Source: Allobosea sp.
Lineage (GTDB): Bacteria > Pseudomonadota > Alphaproteobacteria > Rhizobiales > Kaistiaceae
Direction: 5' to 3'
Length of the DNA: 64,000 nt
Assembly: GCA_017307955.1 (NCBI GenBank)
Contig: JAFKFV010000008.1
Location: 310,001 to 374,000, forward strand
The first letter of the stretch is position 1. Each line of letters opens with the position of its first letter. A program made the position numbers and the translations under genes. Shown here piece after piece: positions 13,201-23,653 of the stretch. The notes under the pieces were generated by a model that was not told the DNA's origin, did not search any database, and worked only from the letters and a program-made list of their open reading frames with translations.

Positions 13201-14107
13201 CGTCGAGGATCTGCCCGGCGAGGTGTTCGGCCCGGTGCTGCATGTGCTGCGCTATCGCCGCGACGGGCTCGACAAGCTCGTCGACGCGATCAACGCCACC
13301 GGCTACGGCCTGACCTTCGGCCTCCACACCCGCATCGACGAGACGATCGCCGCCGTCACGGCGCGGATCGGTGCCGGCAATGTCTATGTGAACCGCAACA
13401 TCGTCGGCGCGGTGGTCGGCGTGCAGCCCTTCGGCGGCAACGGGCTCTCCGGAACCGGTCCCAAGGCCGGCGGTCCGCTCTATCTCGGCCGACTGGTGCA
13501 GCCGCTGCCGGGCATCGGCGGCGCGGGGATCGAAGCTGGTGCACCGGATCCGGCGGCGAGCGACTTCGCGCGCTTCCTTGCCGGGGCAGGCGAGGAGGAA
13601 GCGGCGCGCCGCATCGAGCAGGTGGCGGCGCGGATCGCCATCGGCGGCGAGGCGGTGCTGGCCGGCCCGGTCGGCCAGCGCGACAGCTATCGCCTGAAGC
13701 CGCGCGGCCGCGTACTCGTCGAGGCGCAGACACCGTTCGGACGCGCCGTGGCGGTCGGCGTCGCGCTCGCGGCCGGCAACAGCATCGTGCTGCCCCGTTC
13801 CGCGGAGGCCGAGGCCTTCCTCGCGGCGCTGCCGGCGTCCATCGCAGGGCGCATCGTGCTATTGGCGCTAGACGAGCCGATCCGGGTGGATGCCGTGCTG
13901 CACGAGGGTGACGCCGATCGCCTCGCCGCGCTCTCGCAGCGCGTTGCCTCCATCGACGGCCCGATCATCGCCGTGCATTCGGTGTCGAGCGAAGGGCTCG
14001 CCAGCGGCCGCGAGGCCTTCTACGCCGACGGTCTCGTCGAGGAGGTTGCGGTGAGCGTCAACACGGCCGCGGCCGGCGGCAATGCCAGCCTGATGTCGAT
14101 CGGCTGA
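10256..14107 (+). CDS. putA: trifunctional PutA: RHH repressor, proline dehydrogenase, P5C dehydrogenase
   Basis: PutA oxidises proline to glutamate in two steps, an FAD-dependent dehydrogenase followed by an NAD-dependent one, and feeds electrons to the quinone pool. The product is 1283 residues. Residues 1-45 resemble the PutA ribbon-helix-helix domain (KIDETLRARLK, then TPHWLARQGV), so it probably represses its own gene. The proline dehydrogenase barrel, about 240-560, shows GISVKLSALHPRY, RLVKGAYWDSEIK and FQCLHGMGEP. The aldehyde dehydrogenase part, about 630-1090, has ISPWNFPLAIF, ETGGVNAMIV and the catalytic Cys893 in GQRCSAL. A further C-terminal ALDH-like region follows. GGGGGATCAGC precedes the ATG at 10256. 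Confidence 0.96.
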   Translation: MNGTIAIKIDETLRARLKGAAAQVGRTPHWLARQGVIAAIERAERGDRFEEADGEGAAAPTAEGPFLGFVRDLAPQSALRGRITAATRMPETECVPLLIAGASLPPEQAERARSRARTLVEALRAKEPAGRVDGLVREYALSTQEGVALMCLAEALLRIPDRPTREALIRDKIAAGDWRAHIGHSPSLFVNAATWGLVVTGTLSTTNSERGLSSALTRLIGKGGEPLIRKGVEIAMRLLGEQFVTGQTIGEALANARRMEGKGFRYSYDMLGEAAMTAEDAARYLADYEQAIHAIGKAAAGRGIYEGPGISVKLSALHPRYSRAQRARVMAELLPRLKHLALLARRYDIGLNIDAEEADRLEISLDLLEALAFDGDLAGWNGIGFVIQAYGKRCPFVIDYLVDLARRSRRRLMVRLVKGAYWDSEIKRAQEAGLEDFPVFTRKIHTDVSYLACARKLLAAPDAIFPQFATHNAQTLSAVMEMAGPNYYAGQYEFQCLHGMGEPLYEEVVGEEKLGRPCRIYAPVGTHDTLLAYLVRRLLENGANTSFVNRIADPAVPVETLIADPVAEALSLGPVGAPHPRIAHPRHLYGEGRLNSSGLDLASEQRLSALAVSLVASGAAAWRAEPMVAGGSFTGDMSEIVNPADRRDRVGSVTAASAEAIDTAFTEAVAVAPIWGATPADERAAALERAADALETRLPVLVGLIVREAGRTIGNAVSEVREAVDFLRYYASEARGRFAADTHRPLGPVVAISPWNFPLAIFTGQVAAALAAGNPVLAKPAEETPLVAAEAVRILREAGVPEAAVQLLPGAGDVGAALVADPRVRGVVFTGSTEVARLINRALAGRLSPEGRTIPLIAETGGVNAMIVDSSALAEQVTADAIASAFDSAGQRCSALRLICIQEDVAERTLAMLRGAMKELAIGDPALLSTDVGPVITQEAAERLEAHVAAMRARGFAVHRLEAPEAAHHGSFVAPTLIEIGAVEDLPGEVFGPVLHVLRYRRDGLDKLVDAINATGYGLTFGLHTRIDETIAAVTARIGAGNVYVNRNIVGAVVGVQPFGGNGLSGTGPKAGGPLYLGRLVQPLPGIGGAGIEAGAPDPAASDFARFLAGAGEEEAARRIEQVAARIAIGGEAVLAGPVGQRDSYRLKPRGRVLVEAQTPFGRAVAVGVALAAGNSIVLPRSAEAEAFLAALPASIAGRIVLLALDEPIRVDAVLHEGDADRLAALSQRVASIDGPIIAVHSVSSEGLASGREAFYADGLVEEVAVSVNTAAAGGNASLMSIG

Positions 14108-14114
14108 TCGCGCC

Positions 14115-14780
14115 TCAGTCGAGCGCGGCGCGCAGTGCGGCTGCGGCGGCGATCGGGCCGGCGACGCTGCTCGCCAGCGTCAGCGCGGCGAGGATCATCA
14201 AAGGCGTCGCGGCGCCCAGCCCGCTCGCGGCGGCCCCGACGGCGCTGACGCCGAATATGAGCACCGGGATCGTGAAGGGCAGCACCAGCACCGCGACGAT
14301 CAGCCCGCCGCGCCGCATCGCGGTGATGAGCGCCGCGCCGATGGCGCCGATGAAGGTCAGCGCCGGCGTGCCGATGAGGAGCGTCAGCGTCACCAGCGCG
14401 ATCGCCTCGCCGCCGGCGCCGAGCATCAACCCGAACAGCGGCGCGCCGATCACGAGCGGCAGTCCGGTCGCCAGCCAGTGCCCCGCCGCCTTGGCGAGCA
14501 CGATGAGCTCCAGCGGCTGGCCCGAGAGCAGCAGCTGGTCGAGGCTGCCGTCGTCGCGGTCGTCCTGGAAGAGGCGGTCGAGGCCGAGCAGCGTCGCCAG
14601 CAGCGCCGCGATCCACAGCATGGCTGGCGCGATGCGCGACAGAAGCGGCAAATCGGGGCCGACGCCAAACGGCACGACGGCGACGACGGAGAGAAAGAAG
14701 ACGAGGCCGGTGAAGGCGCCGCCGCCGGCGCCGAGCGAGAGCCGCGCCGTGCGGCCGGCGAGGGCGAGGAGGAAGCCCAT
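14115..14780 (-). CDS. ccmB: heme exporter membrane subunit CcmB
   Basis: CcmB is the membrane part of the CcmAB ABC module, which drives release of heme-loaded CcmE during cytochrome c maturation (system I). The 221-residue product has about six hydrophobic segments and the cytoplasmic loop with LDRLFQDDRDDGSLDQLLLS, a CcmB hallmark. Its ATG follows the ccmA stop with no gap. The gene ends eight bases from the putA stop, tail to tail. The usual ccmC, ccmD and ccmG do not follow, so the rest of the system must be elsewhere. Confidence 0.94.
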   Translation of the reverse strand: MGFLLALAGRTARLSLGAGGGAFTGLVFFLSVVAVVPFGVGPDLPLLSRIAPAMLWIAALLATLLGLDRLFQDDRDDGSLDQLLLSGQPLELIVLAKAAGHWLATGLPLVIGAPLFGLMLGAGGEAIALVTLTLLIGTPALTFIGAIGAALITAMRRGGLIVAVLVLPFTIPVLIFGVSAVGAAASGLGAATPLMILAALTLASSVAGPIAAAAALRAALD

Positions 14781-15377
14781 TCAGCCTGCTCCGATCGCAA
14801 GCATGCGCGCGGCGACGGGCAGCGGACGGTGGGTCGCGACGAGCGCCAGGCCGCCGGCGGCGATGTGATCTGCGAGCAGCGCGCCGAAGGTCGCCTCGGC
14901 GGCGGTGTCGAGGGCCGCCGTCGGCTCGTCGAGCAGCCAGAGCGGCCGGCGGACGAGGAGAAGGCGGGCGAAGGCGACGCGGCGGCGCTGGCCGGCCGAA
15001 AGATAGGCGGCGGGAAGATCCTCGAGGTGATCGAGGCCGACCGCCTCCAGTGCCTCGATCGCGGAAAGGCCGGGAAGGCCTGCGACTTTTGACCACAGAG
15101 CGAGGTTGTCGGCCGTCGAAAGGGTCGGCTTCAGGGCGTCGAGATGGCCGAAATAATGCGTCGCCTCGACGAGCGGCGCGTCCTCGCCCGTCCAGTCGAC
15201 GCGCCCCGCCTCGCGCGGCACGAGGCCCGCGACGGCGCGCAGAAGCGTCGATTTGCCGGCCCCGTTGCGGCCCGTGACCGCCAGCGCCTCGCCGGGCTCC
15301 AGCGTGAAGCCGATGCCGTCCAGCACGGCGCGTCCGCCCCGCTTCACCTTAAGGCCGCTTACCTCGAGACGCGCCAC
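14781..15377 (-). CDS. ccmA: heme exporter ATPase CcmA
   Basis: CcmA is the ATP-binding subunit of the CcmAB module of cytochrome c maturation. The 198-residue product has Walker A (GRNGAGKST), the signature motif as LSAGQRRRVAFARLL, Walker B (LWLLDEPTAALD) and the switch His in ATHRP. I chose the GTG at 15377 because GGGGG lies just before it and the protein then begins with the usual RLEVSGLKV strand. The frame is open further upstream but without family similarity. It is transcribed away from acnA, a common neighbour of ccm genes in this order. Confidence 0.93.
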   Translation of the reverse strand: MARLEVSGLKVKRGGRAVLDGIGFTLEPGEALAVTGRNGAGKSTLLRAVAGLVPREAGRVDWTGEDAPLVEATHYFGHLDALKPTLSTADNLALWSKVAGLPGLSAIEALEAVGLDHLEDLPAAYLSAGQRRRVAFARLLLVRRPLWLLDEPTAALDTAAEATFGALLADHIAAGGLALVATHRPLPVAARMLAIGAG

Positions 15378-15664
15378 GATACCCCCGGTGAGAGCGGTCA
15401 GGACGGCCGCGTCTCGGATTCGAGAACCGTTCCAGCCATGGCGAGTTCGCTCGTTATGGCTTCTCCTTACGAAATTCATTATAAGCCCTGCAACCCGGCG
15501 CGGGGGCCGCGCCGCGGCCAGGACGAGCCGTCCGGACCGACGCCTACCGGCCGCCGCAGCGTGGCGCTGGCGCCCGCCGGTCTTGCCGGACCGAGGGCGG
15601 GCATGGAACGTGCATCCTCTTCGGTCAGGCTTCCTACGCGATCGAACCGAGGACGAGATCCATC

Positions 15665-18352
<2,688 letters not shown>

Positions 18353-18369
18353 GCCAAGCTTGAGCGTGG

Positions 18370-18387
18370 CCGGCGCGCCCGCGCCGG
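18370..18387. terminator. GC-rich hairpin after acnA
   Basis: CCGGCGC at 18370-18376 pairs with GCGCCGG at 18381-18387 around a short loop, 18 bases after the acnA stop. No T-run follows, so it is at best a weak or factor-assisted terminator. Confidence 0.4.
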
Positions 18388-18482
18388 TCACCCGGAATTG
18401 ACTGGTTCGCGATCGGTCGCGGACGTATGGGATCATCCGTCCCGTTCGGTCGCGACCGTGCTCCCCAGCAACGATCAGGCGT

Positions 18483-19232
18483 ATGTCCCGCATTCCCGCC
18501 GCCATGGCCTTCATCGTCCTTTCGAGCCTCGCCGCCGGTTCCGCCGGTGCCGAGGACGAGAAGGTGACGGCGGTGCTGGAACTCTTCACCAGCCAGGGCT
18601 GCGCCTCCTGCCCCCCGGCCGACGAGGCGCTGGAGGAATTCGCCAAGCGTCCCGACATCGTCGCGCTCTCGCTCTCCGTCGACTATTGGGACTATCAGGG
18701 CTGGAAGGACACGCTCGCCGAGCATGCCTTCACCAGCCGGCAGAAGGACTACGCGAACGCCCGCGGCGACCGGCAGGTCTACACGCCGCAGATGATCGTC
18801 AATGGCCGCGTCCATGTCGTCGGCAGCGACGAGGCGGCGATCGAGAAGGCCATCGCCAAGGGCCCGGCGCCGTCGGTGCCGATTTCGGTCGGCATGATGG
18901 GCGATGCGATCCGCGTCTCGGTCGGCGCGGCGGGCAAGGACGGGCCGAAAAAGGCGACCCTCGTCCTCGCGCTCTATGAGCGGCATGTGAAGGTGCCGAT
19001 CGAGCGCGGCGAGAACCGCGGCCGCACGCTCTCCTATTACAATGTCGTGCGCCGCCTCCGCCCGATCGCGGTCTGGCGCGGCGAGCCGCTCAAGGTCGAT
19101 CTGCCGATGGCCGAATATCGCGAGACCGGCACCGACGGCTGTGCCGTGTTCCTGCAGGAAGAGGCGGCCGGCGGCGGCCCCGGCGCCATCATCGGCGCCG
19201 CCCATGTCGAGAAGGCCGGCGCGAGCTGGTAG
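18483..19232 (+). CDS. DUF1223 thioredoxin-like exported protein
   Basis: A protein of the DUF1223 family, whose function is not established. The 249-residue product has a signal peptide (about 1-22, cut after GSAGA). A thioredoxin-like fold follows with a CxxC centre in SQGCASCPPAD near residues 39-42, the SVDYWDYQGW segment, and a YTPQMIVNG strand in the position of the cis-proline loop. The C-terminal half (about 125-249) is a second beta-rich region. It follows acnA by 130 bases; from memory this adjacency is common in Hyphomicrobiales. A role in periplasmic thiol chemistry is an inference from the CxxC motif. Confidence 0.88.
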   Translation: MSRIPAAMAFIVLSSLAAGSAGAEDEKVTAVLELFTSQGCASCPPADEALEEFAKRPDIVALSLSVDYWDYQGWKDTLAEHAFTSRQKDYANARGDRQVYTPQMIVNGRVHVVGSDEAAIEKAIAKGPAPSVPISVGMMGDAIRVSVGAAGKDGPKKATLVLALYERHVKVPIERGENRGRTLSYYNVVRRLRPIAVWRGEPLKVDLPMAEYRETGTDGCAVFLQEEAAGGGPGAIIGAAHVEKAGASW

Positions 19233-19241
19233 GCGCCGCCG

Positions 19242-20342
19242 CTACCCTTCGAGGAATCTCCCGAGCGCATTCAGCGGGCGGACGCCGTCGCAGATGATCT
19301 TGGCGATGGCGAGCATCGGCACGGCGAGCACGGCGCCCGGCACGCCCCACATCCAGAACCAGAAGATCAGCGAGACGATCACCAGCACGGGGTTGAGCGT
19401 GAAACGCCGCGCGAGCAGCAGCGGCGTCACCGATTCGCCCTCGATGACATGGATCAGGAGATAGAGCCCGGCCGGCAGCAGCGCCTGGAATAGCGGGTCG
19501 ATGGTGAGAAGCCCCGCCATCAGGAACAGCACCACGCCGAGCGCCGGCCCCATGATCGGCACATAATTGAGCGCGAAGGCGACGAAGCCCCAGAGAAGCG
19601 GATCGCCGAGGCCGCAGGCCCACATCGCGACGCCCGTCGCGACGCCGACCAGCGCATTCATCAGCGTGATCGTCGTCAGATAGGCCGAGACATTGTCCTC
19701 GATCTGCTGCGACATCTCGACGACGCGGCGCTTGTCGCGGAAGCTCGGCACGATCTCGACCAGGCGGCGCAGGAAGGTGTCGCCGGAGATGAGCAGGAAA
19801 TAGAGGATCAGCAGCGTCTCGAAGAAGCCGCTGGCGAAATGCTGCGTGCCCTTCATCAGCGTCGTCGAGAGCGACGGGCCGTCGCTGCCGCCGGAGCCGC
19901 CGTCGAACTGGTGCAGGAAGGTCTGCAGCGTCTGCAGCGGCCGGGCGAGGAAGGCGAGACGCTCCTCGATCCGCGACATGCCTTCGGGCAGCCGCGCCGC
20001 CCAGCCGGCGGCCTGGCCGGACATCGCCGCGCCGAAGCCGACGATCACGGCGAAGACGCCGATGATGAGCAGCAGCGCGCCGATGCTGCGCGGCACCCGC
20101 AGCCGATCGAACAGCCGCATGCCGGGCTGCAGCAGCATCTTCAGCACCACCGCGAGGATGATCGGCAGGATGATCGACGAGGCGAAGTAGCAGACGGTGA
20201 GGATCGCGATGACGAGCAAGAGCGCCAGCATCGTCACGATCGGGTCGGCGGGAAGCGGCCCTTCCGGTTGCGTGAGGTCGGGCGCCTCCAGCGGTTCCGT
20301 CTCGGTGGTCGGCACCTCGAACTTGACGATCGGATCGGACAT
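19242..20342 (-). CDS. AI-2E family (PerM/TqsA-type) membrane transporter
   Basis: A member of the AI-2 exporter / PerM family, whose substrates are mostly unknown. The 366-residue product has an acidic-proline N-terminus of about 40 residues. Paired helices at about 38-82 and a soluble amphipathic middle part with LPEGMSRIEERLAFL follow. Five or so C-terminal helices end the protein, with the family blocks NYVPIMGPALGV and FWMWGVPGAVLAVPMLA. I chose the ATG at 20342 (MSDPIVKFE); 23 more upstream codons are open but basic and unlike the family. It lies tail-to-tail with the DUF1223 gene. The family name should not be read as proof of quorum-signal export. Confidence 0.88.
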   Translation of the reverse strand: MSDPIVKFEVPTTETEPLEAPDLTQPEGPLPADPIVTMLALLLVIAILTVCYFASSIILPIILAVVLKMLLQPGMRLFDRLRVPRSIGALLLIIGVFAVIVGFGAAMSGQAAGWAARLPEGMSRIEERLAFLARPLQTLQTFLHQFDGGSGGSDGPSLSTTLMKGTQHFASGFFETLLILYFLLISGDTFLRRLVEIVPSFRDKRRVVEMSQQIEDNVSAYLTTITLMNALVGVATGVAMWACGLGDPLLWGFVAFALNYVPIMGPALGVVLFLMAGLLTIDPLFQALLPAGLYLLIHVIEGESVTPLLLARRFTLNPVLVIVSLIFWFWMWGVPGAVLAVPMLAIAKIICDGVRPLNALGRFLEG

Positions 20343-20484
20343 CGGACGGCGCCCCCACGGCAGAACGCGGCCTGAGCGCCGCGCAACGCTCTCAATGCCG
20401 AGCGGCGCCAAACGATCCGCGACGACCGGCGGCCGTCGCCTTATGCTGTTTGCGCGATGTCATCGCCGAAATCGCGCGGGGCCT

Positions 20485-20510
20485 GTAACGTTCCCGGTCT
20501 CGGCAGCGAA
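20485..20510 (+). promoter_or_regulatory. candidate ECF-type autoregulated promoter
   Basis: GTAACG at 20485-20490 is followed after exactly 16 bases by CGAA at 20507-20510, and the sigma gene starts 21 bases later. As I recall it, promoters of the Caulobacter SigF/NrsF system read GTAACC-N16-CGAA, so this is one mismatch from that form. The gene pair behind it is of the same type, which supports autoregulation. Confidence 0.6.
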
Positions 20511-20530
20511 ATGAATGTCGGACGCAGTGC

Positions 20531-21103
20531 ATGACGGGACGGGCAGCAGCCGATCGACGCGACGAGGCATGGGCCCGGCTGATGCGCGAAGCGCTCGCCG
20601 GCGACCAGGCCGCCTATCGCCGTCTCCTCGCCGAGATTGCGCCGGTCCTGCGGGCGACGGCGCGGCGACGGCTTGCCGCCATGGGCCTCTCCGCGTCCGA
20701 AAGCGAGGATATCGTGCAGGAAACGCTGCTCGCGATCCATCTCAAGCGCCACACCTGGCGGCCGTCCGATCCGTTCGGCCCGTGGCTCTATACGGTCGCG
20801 CGCAACAAGCTCGTCGATCATGTGCGGCGGCGCGGCCGGCGCGTCGAGCTGCCGATCGAGGATTTCGCCGAGGTCATCCCGGCGGCCGAGGAGCGGCCGG
20901 GTGCCGATTCGGCCGAGGTCGAGCGTCATCTCGCTTTGCTGCCGGAGAAGCAGCGCGCGGTGCTGAAGGCGCTGGCAGTCGATGGCGCCTCGGTCGGCGA
21001 GACCGCGGAGCGCGAGGGCATGACGCCGGGCGCCGTGCGGGTGACGCTGCACCGGGCCTTTGCCGGCCTCGCCGCGCGGCTGCGCGCCGCGGAAGGAGAA
21101 TGA
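20531..21103 (+). CDS. ECF RNA polymerase sigma factor (SigF/NrsF-associated type)
   Basis: An extracytoplasmic-function sigma factor. The 190-residue product has region 2 at about 30-100, with ESEDIVQETLLAIH and the core DPFGPWLYTVARNKLVDH. Region 4 at about 130-185 has LPEKQRAVLKAL and a helix-turn-helix at GMTPGAVRVTLHRA. Regions 1.1 and 3 are absent, as in ECF factors. The ATG at 20531 gives the expected N-terminus. The next gene, ten bases on, encodes an NrsF-type membrane anti-sigma factor, so this factor is probably held inactive at the membrane until a stress signal arrives. Confidence 0.92.
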   Translation: MTGRAAADRRDEAWARLMREALAGDQAAYRRLLAEIAPVLRATARRRLAAMGLSASESEDIVQETLLAIHLKRHTWRPSDPFGPWLYTVARNKLVDHVRRRGRRVELPIEDFAEVIPAAEERPGADSAEVERHLALLPEKQRAVLKALAVDGASVGETAEREGMTPGAVRVTLHRAFAGLAARLRAAEGE

Positions 21104-21113
21104 GGACCGCATC

Positions 21114-21749
21114 ATGAGGACGGACGATCTCATCACGGCGATGGCGGCGGACGAGCGTCGCGCCCGCCCGCCCGGAAAGGCGGTGGCGCTGCTGCTTCCC
21201 GCCGGTCTTGCCGCCGCGGCCCTGCTCTTCGTCCTCTGCCTCCGCGTCCGTCCCGACCTCGCGGCTGTGATGATGACGCCGCGGCTCATGGTGAAGTTCG
21301 GCTTCACCGTCTCGCTGGCGCTCGCCGCCATGGCCGTGGTGCTGGCGATGGTGCGGCCCGGCCAACGCTCGGCGCCGCGCGCGGTCGCGCTCTTCCTGCC
21401 ACTCGGCATCCTGGCGCTCGGCATCGCCGGCGAACTGGGCGCGACGGCGCCGGACAGCTGGATGCCGGGGCTGATCGGCCACAATGCGCGCTACTGCGTC
21501 GTGCTGGTGCCGCTGATGGCGGCGCCCGTCCTCGCCGCGATGCTTGTCGCGCTCCGCCAGGGGGCGCCGACGCGGCCGGCGCTCGCCGGCGCCGTGGCGG
21601 GCCTCGCGGCCGGCGGCATCGGCGCCACGCTCTATGCCTTTCACTGCACCGACGATTCGCCGCTCTTCGTGCTCGTCTGGTACGGCATCGGCATCGCCGC
21701 CGTCACCGCGGCCGGTGCCCTGATCGGCCGCCGCCTGCTCGCCTGGTGA
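21114..21749 (+). CDS. NrsF-type (DUF1109) membrane anti-sigma factor
   Basis: A DUF1109/NrsF family protein, the negative regulator of a SigF-type ECF factor. The 211-residue product has a short cytoplasmic start (MRTDDLITAMAADE) and six hydrophobic segments. It keeps the C-terminal family signature HCTDDSPLFVLVWY and has other cysteines in LLFVLCLRV and NARYCVVLV. In Caulobacter NrsF, cysteines are needed for the response, so a redox or metal signal is plausible here. I chose the ATG at 21114 because GGAGAATGAGG precedes it and the start is family-like. It is co-transcribed with the sigma gene and converges on xerD with one base between the stops. Confidence 0.9.
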   Translation: MRTDDLITAMAADERRARPPGKAVALLLPAGLAAAALLFVLCLRVRPDLAAVMMTPRLMVKFGFTVSLALAAMAVVLAMVRPGQRSAPRAVALFLPLGILALGIAGELGATAPDSWMPGLIGHNARYCVVLVPLMAAPVLAAMLVALRQGAPTRPALAGAVAGLAAGGIGATLYAFHCTDDSPLFVLVWYGIGIAAVTAAGALIGRRLLAW

Positions 21750-21750
21750 T

Positions 21751-22743
21751 TCACTCGGCCGCGGCGCGCGCCAGCGGATGATGATCGGCGACGAGCGACT
21801 TCAGCCGCTCCTCCAGCACATGCGTATAGATTTGCGTCGTCGAGATATCGGCATGGCCCAGCAGCTGCTGCACGATGCGGAGATCGGCGCCGTTCTGCAG
21901 CAGGTGGCTCGCAAAGGCATGGCGCAGCACATGCGGCGAGACGCGGGCCGGCGCGATGCCGACGCTGGCGGCGAGCGCCTTCAATTCGCGGGCGAAGGCC
22001 TGGCGCGTCAGCGTGCCGCTCTCGCTCAGCGCCGGGAAGAGCCAGGGACCGGCCGGCTTCTCGCCCTCCGCCTCGCGCCGTAGCGCCATGAAGCGGCCGA
22101 TGGCGGCGCGCGAGCGCTCGGTGAGCGGCACGATGCGTTCCTTGCTGCCCTTGCCGCGGATCATCAGCATGCGGAGGTCCGGCCGCGCCGCGCTGGCCGG
22201 CAGGGCGACGAGCTCCGAGACGCGGAGCCCCGAGGCATAGAGCGTCTCGAGCAGCGCCGCGAGCCGCGCCGCCCGGAGCCGCGCCGCCGGCGTCTCGGCG
22301 CGCGCGATGGCGGCCTCGGCCTCGCCGAGCAGCCGCTCCACCTCGGCTTCGGACATGATCTTCGGCAGCGGCGGCTTGCGCTTCGGCCCGGCGATGATGC
22401 CGGTCGGATCGTCCTTGCGGATCCCTTCCGCGAAGAGGAAGCGGTGCAATTGGCGAAGCGCCGACAGGCGCCGGGCGGCCGAGGAGGCGGCATAGCCGCG
22501 CGCCTCGAGCTCGGCCATATAGGCGCGGACATCCTCGGGCGAGGCGGTGCGGAGGCTCGTCCGGCGCCGGGCGAGGAAGCCGCCATAATCCTCGACGTCG
22601 CGCCGGTAGGAGTCGAGCGTGTTCGGCGAGGCGCCGCGCTCGGCGCTCATCATCTCGAGAAAGGCTTCGAGATCGGTGCCGAACGAGCCCCGGAGCGGCG
22701 CATGCCCGGCCTCCTTTGTCGGGGCGGGCTCCATCGCGGCCAT
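21751..22743 (-). CDS. xerD: site-specific tyrosine recombinase XerD
   Basis: XerD acts with XerC at dif to resolve chromosome dimers before division. The 330-residue product has the SAM-like core-binding domain at about 20-115. The catalytic domain carries Arg (ASGLRVSEL), Lys ([11 protein letters not shown]), the HxxR motif ([14 protein letters not shown]), a second His in [10 protein letters not shown] and the nucleophile Tyr in QIYTHV. I chose the ATG at 22743, which has AAGGA at good spacing; a TTG six bases earlier is less likely. That Shine-Dalgarno lies inside the 3' end of the small gene just upstream. It is a housekeeping recombinase, not a mobile-element integrase. Confidence 0.93.
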   Translation of the reverse strand: MAAMEPAPTKEAGHAPLRGSFGTDLEAFLEMMSAERGASPNTLDSYRRDVEDYGGFLARRRTSLRTASPEDVRAYMAELEARGYAASSAARRLSALRQLHRFLFAEGIRKDDPTGIIAGPKRKPPLPKIMSEAEVERLLGEAEAAIARAETPAARLRAARLAALLETLYASGLRVSELVALPASAARPDLRMLMIRGKGSKERIVPLTERSRAAIGRFMALRREAEGEKPAGPWLFPALSESGTLTRQAFARELKALAASVGIAPARVSPHVLRHAFASHLLQNGADLRIVQQLLGHADISTTQIYTHVLEERLKSLVADHHPLARAAAE

Positions 22744-22745
22744 GG

Positions 22746-22892
22746 TCAATCCTTCAGCAGTCTGTCCGTCGGAACCCGGATAGTGATCTCGCGTGGTTTA
22801 GGCTCGATGAATGTCGCGAGCGCGAACACCGCGCCATAGAGCGCGAGGGCGACCAGCACGAGAAGCAGGACGAAGCGCGTCAGCGTCGGCAT
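22746..22892 (-). CDS. 48-residue single-span membrane protein
   Basis: A short open frame on the minus strand between aroK and xerD. It starts with ATG at 22892 and stops with TGA two bases before the xerD ATG. The product has a short polar start (MPTLTR), one hydrophobic helix at about residues 7-28 ([20 protein letters not shown]) and a charged tail with EPKPREI and TDRLLKD. The tight spacing, and the xerD ribosome-binding site lying within its last codons, point to real translation. I do not recognise a named family, though I recall small membrane proteins annotated at this place in related genomes. The function is unknown. Confidence 0.65.
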   Translation of the reverse strand: MPTLTRFVLLLVLVALALYGAVFALATFIEPKPREITIRVPTDRLLKD

Positions 22893-23035
22893 GGCTGCGG
22901 GATTCCTCGGGGGCAGCTTCTCGATAGGACAGGCGCGGCGCCGCTGACAAGAGCGGAGGGTCGCGCTCGCTTGACAGGCTCCGCCGCTGCCGCTCTACCA
23001 GAGGCGTCCGCACGGGACTTTGATGGCGGGGACGG

Positions 23036-23653
23036 ATGCAGCAGGACGCGAACAGGGGCGGGGTGACGGCCGAGAGCGCGCTCGTCGAGGGCCTCGGCGG
23101 CCGGTCGATCGTCCTGGTCGGGCTGATGGGCGCCGGCAAGACCTCGGTCGGCAAGCGGCTGGCCGCGCGGCTGCATCTGCCCTTCGTCGATGCCGATGCC
23201 GAGATCGAGAAGGCGGCCGACGCCACGATACCCGAGATCTTCGCCCGTCATGGCGAGGCCTATTTCCGCGACGGCGAGCGGCGCGTCATCCGCCGCCTGC
23301 TCGACGGGCGGCCGAAGGTGCTCGCGACCGGCGGCGGCGCCTTCATGAATGCCGAGACGCGGACGGCGATCGCGGCGGGCGGCGTCTCGGTCTGGCTCCG
23401 GGCCGAGCTCGACATCCTGATGGCGCGGGTCCGCAAGCGCTCCAACCGGCCGCTGCTGCAGACCGCCGATCCCGAGGCGACCATGCGGCGGCTGATGGAC
23501 GAGCGCTATCCGGTCTATGCCGGTGCCGATATCCATATTCTCTCGCGCGACGTGCCGCATGACGTGGTGGCGGAAGAGGTGGTGAGCGCGCTCGCCGGCT
23601 TCCTCGCCGTGCCGCCAGCGGACGCCGCCCCTTCCGAAAGAGCCTCCCCGTGA
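23036..23653 (+). CDS. aroK: shikimate kinase AroK
   Basis: AroK phosphorylates shikimate with ATP in the aromatic amino acid pathway. The 205-residue product has a 22-residue extension, then the core: Walker A in GLMGAGKTSVG, the DADAEIEK shikimate-binding segment, the GEAYFRDGERR motif, ATGGGAFMN and the lid RSNRPLLQT. The ATG at 23036 gives the longest sensible start. The stop overlaps the GTG of aroB, so the two pathway enzymes are translationally coupled. Confidence 0.96.
   Translation: MQQDANRGGVTAESALVEGLGGRSIVLVGLMGAGKTSVGKRLAARLHLPFVDADAEIEKAADATIPEIFARHGEAYFRDGERRVIRRLLDGRPKVLATGGGAFMNAETRTAIAAGGVSVWLRAELDILMARVRKRSNRPLLQTADPEATMRRLMDERYPVYAGADIHILSRDVPHDVVAEEVVSALAGFLAVPPADAAPSERASP

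Noticed and set aside
21751..22743. Tyrosine recombinase as a sign of a mobile element
   Set aside because: Sequence and place (beside aroK) fit housekeeping XerD, with no att repeats or cargo.
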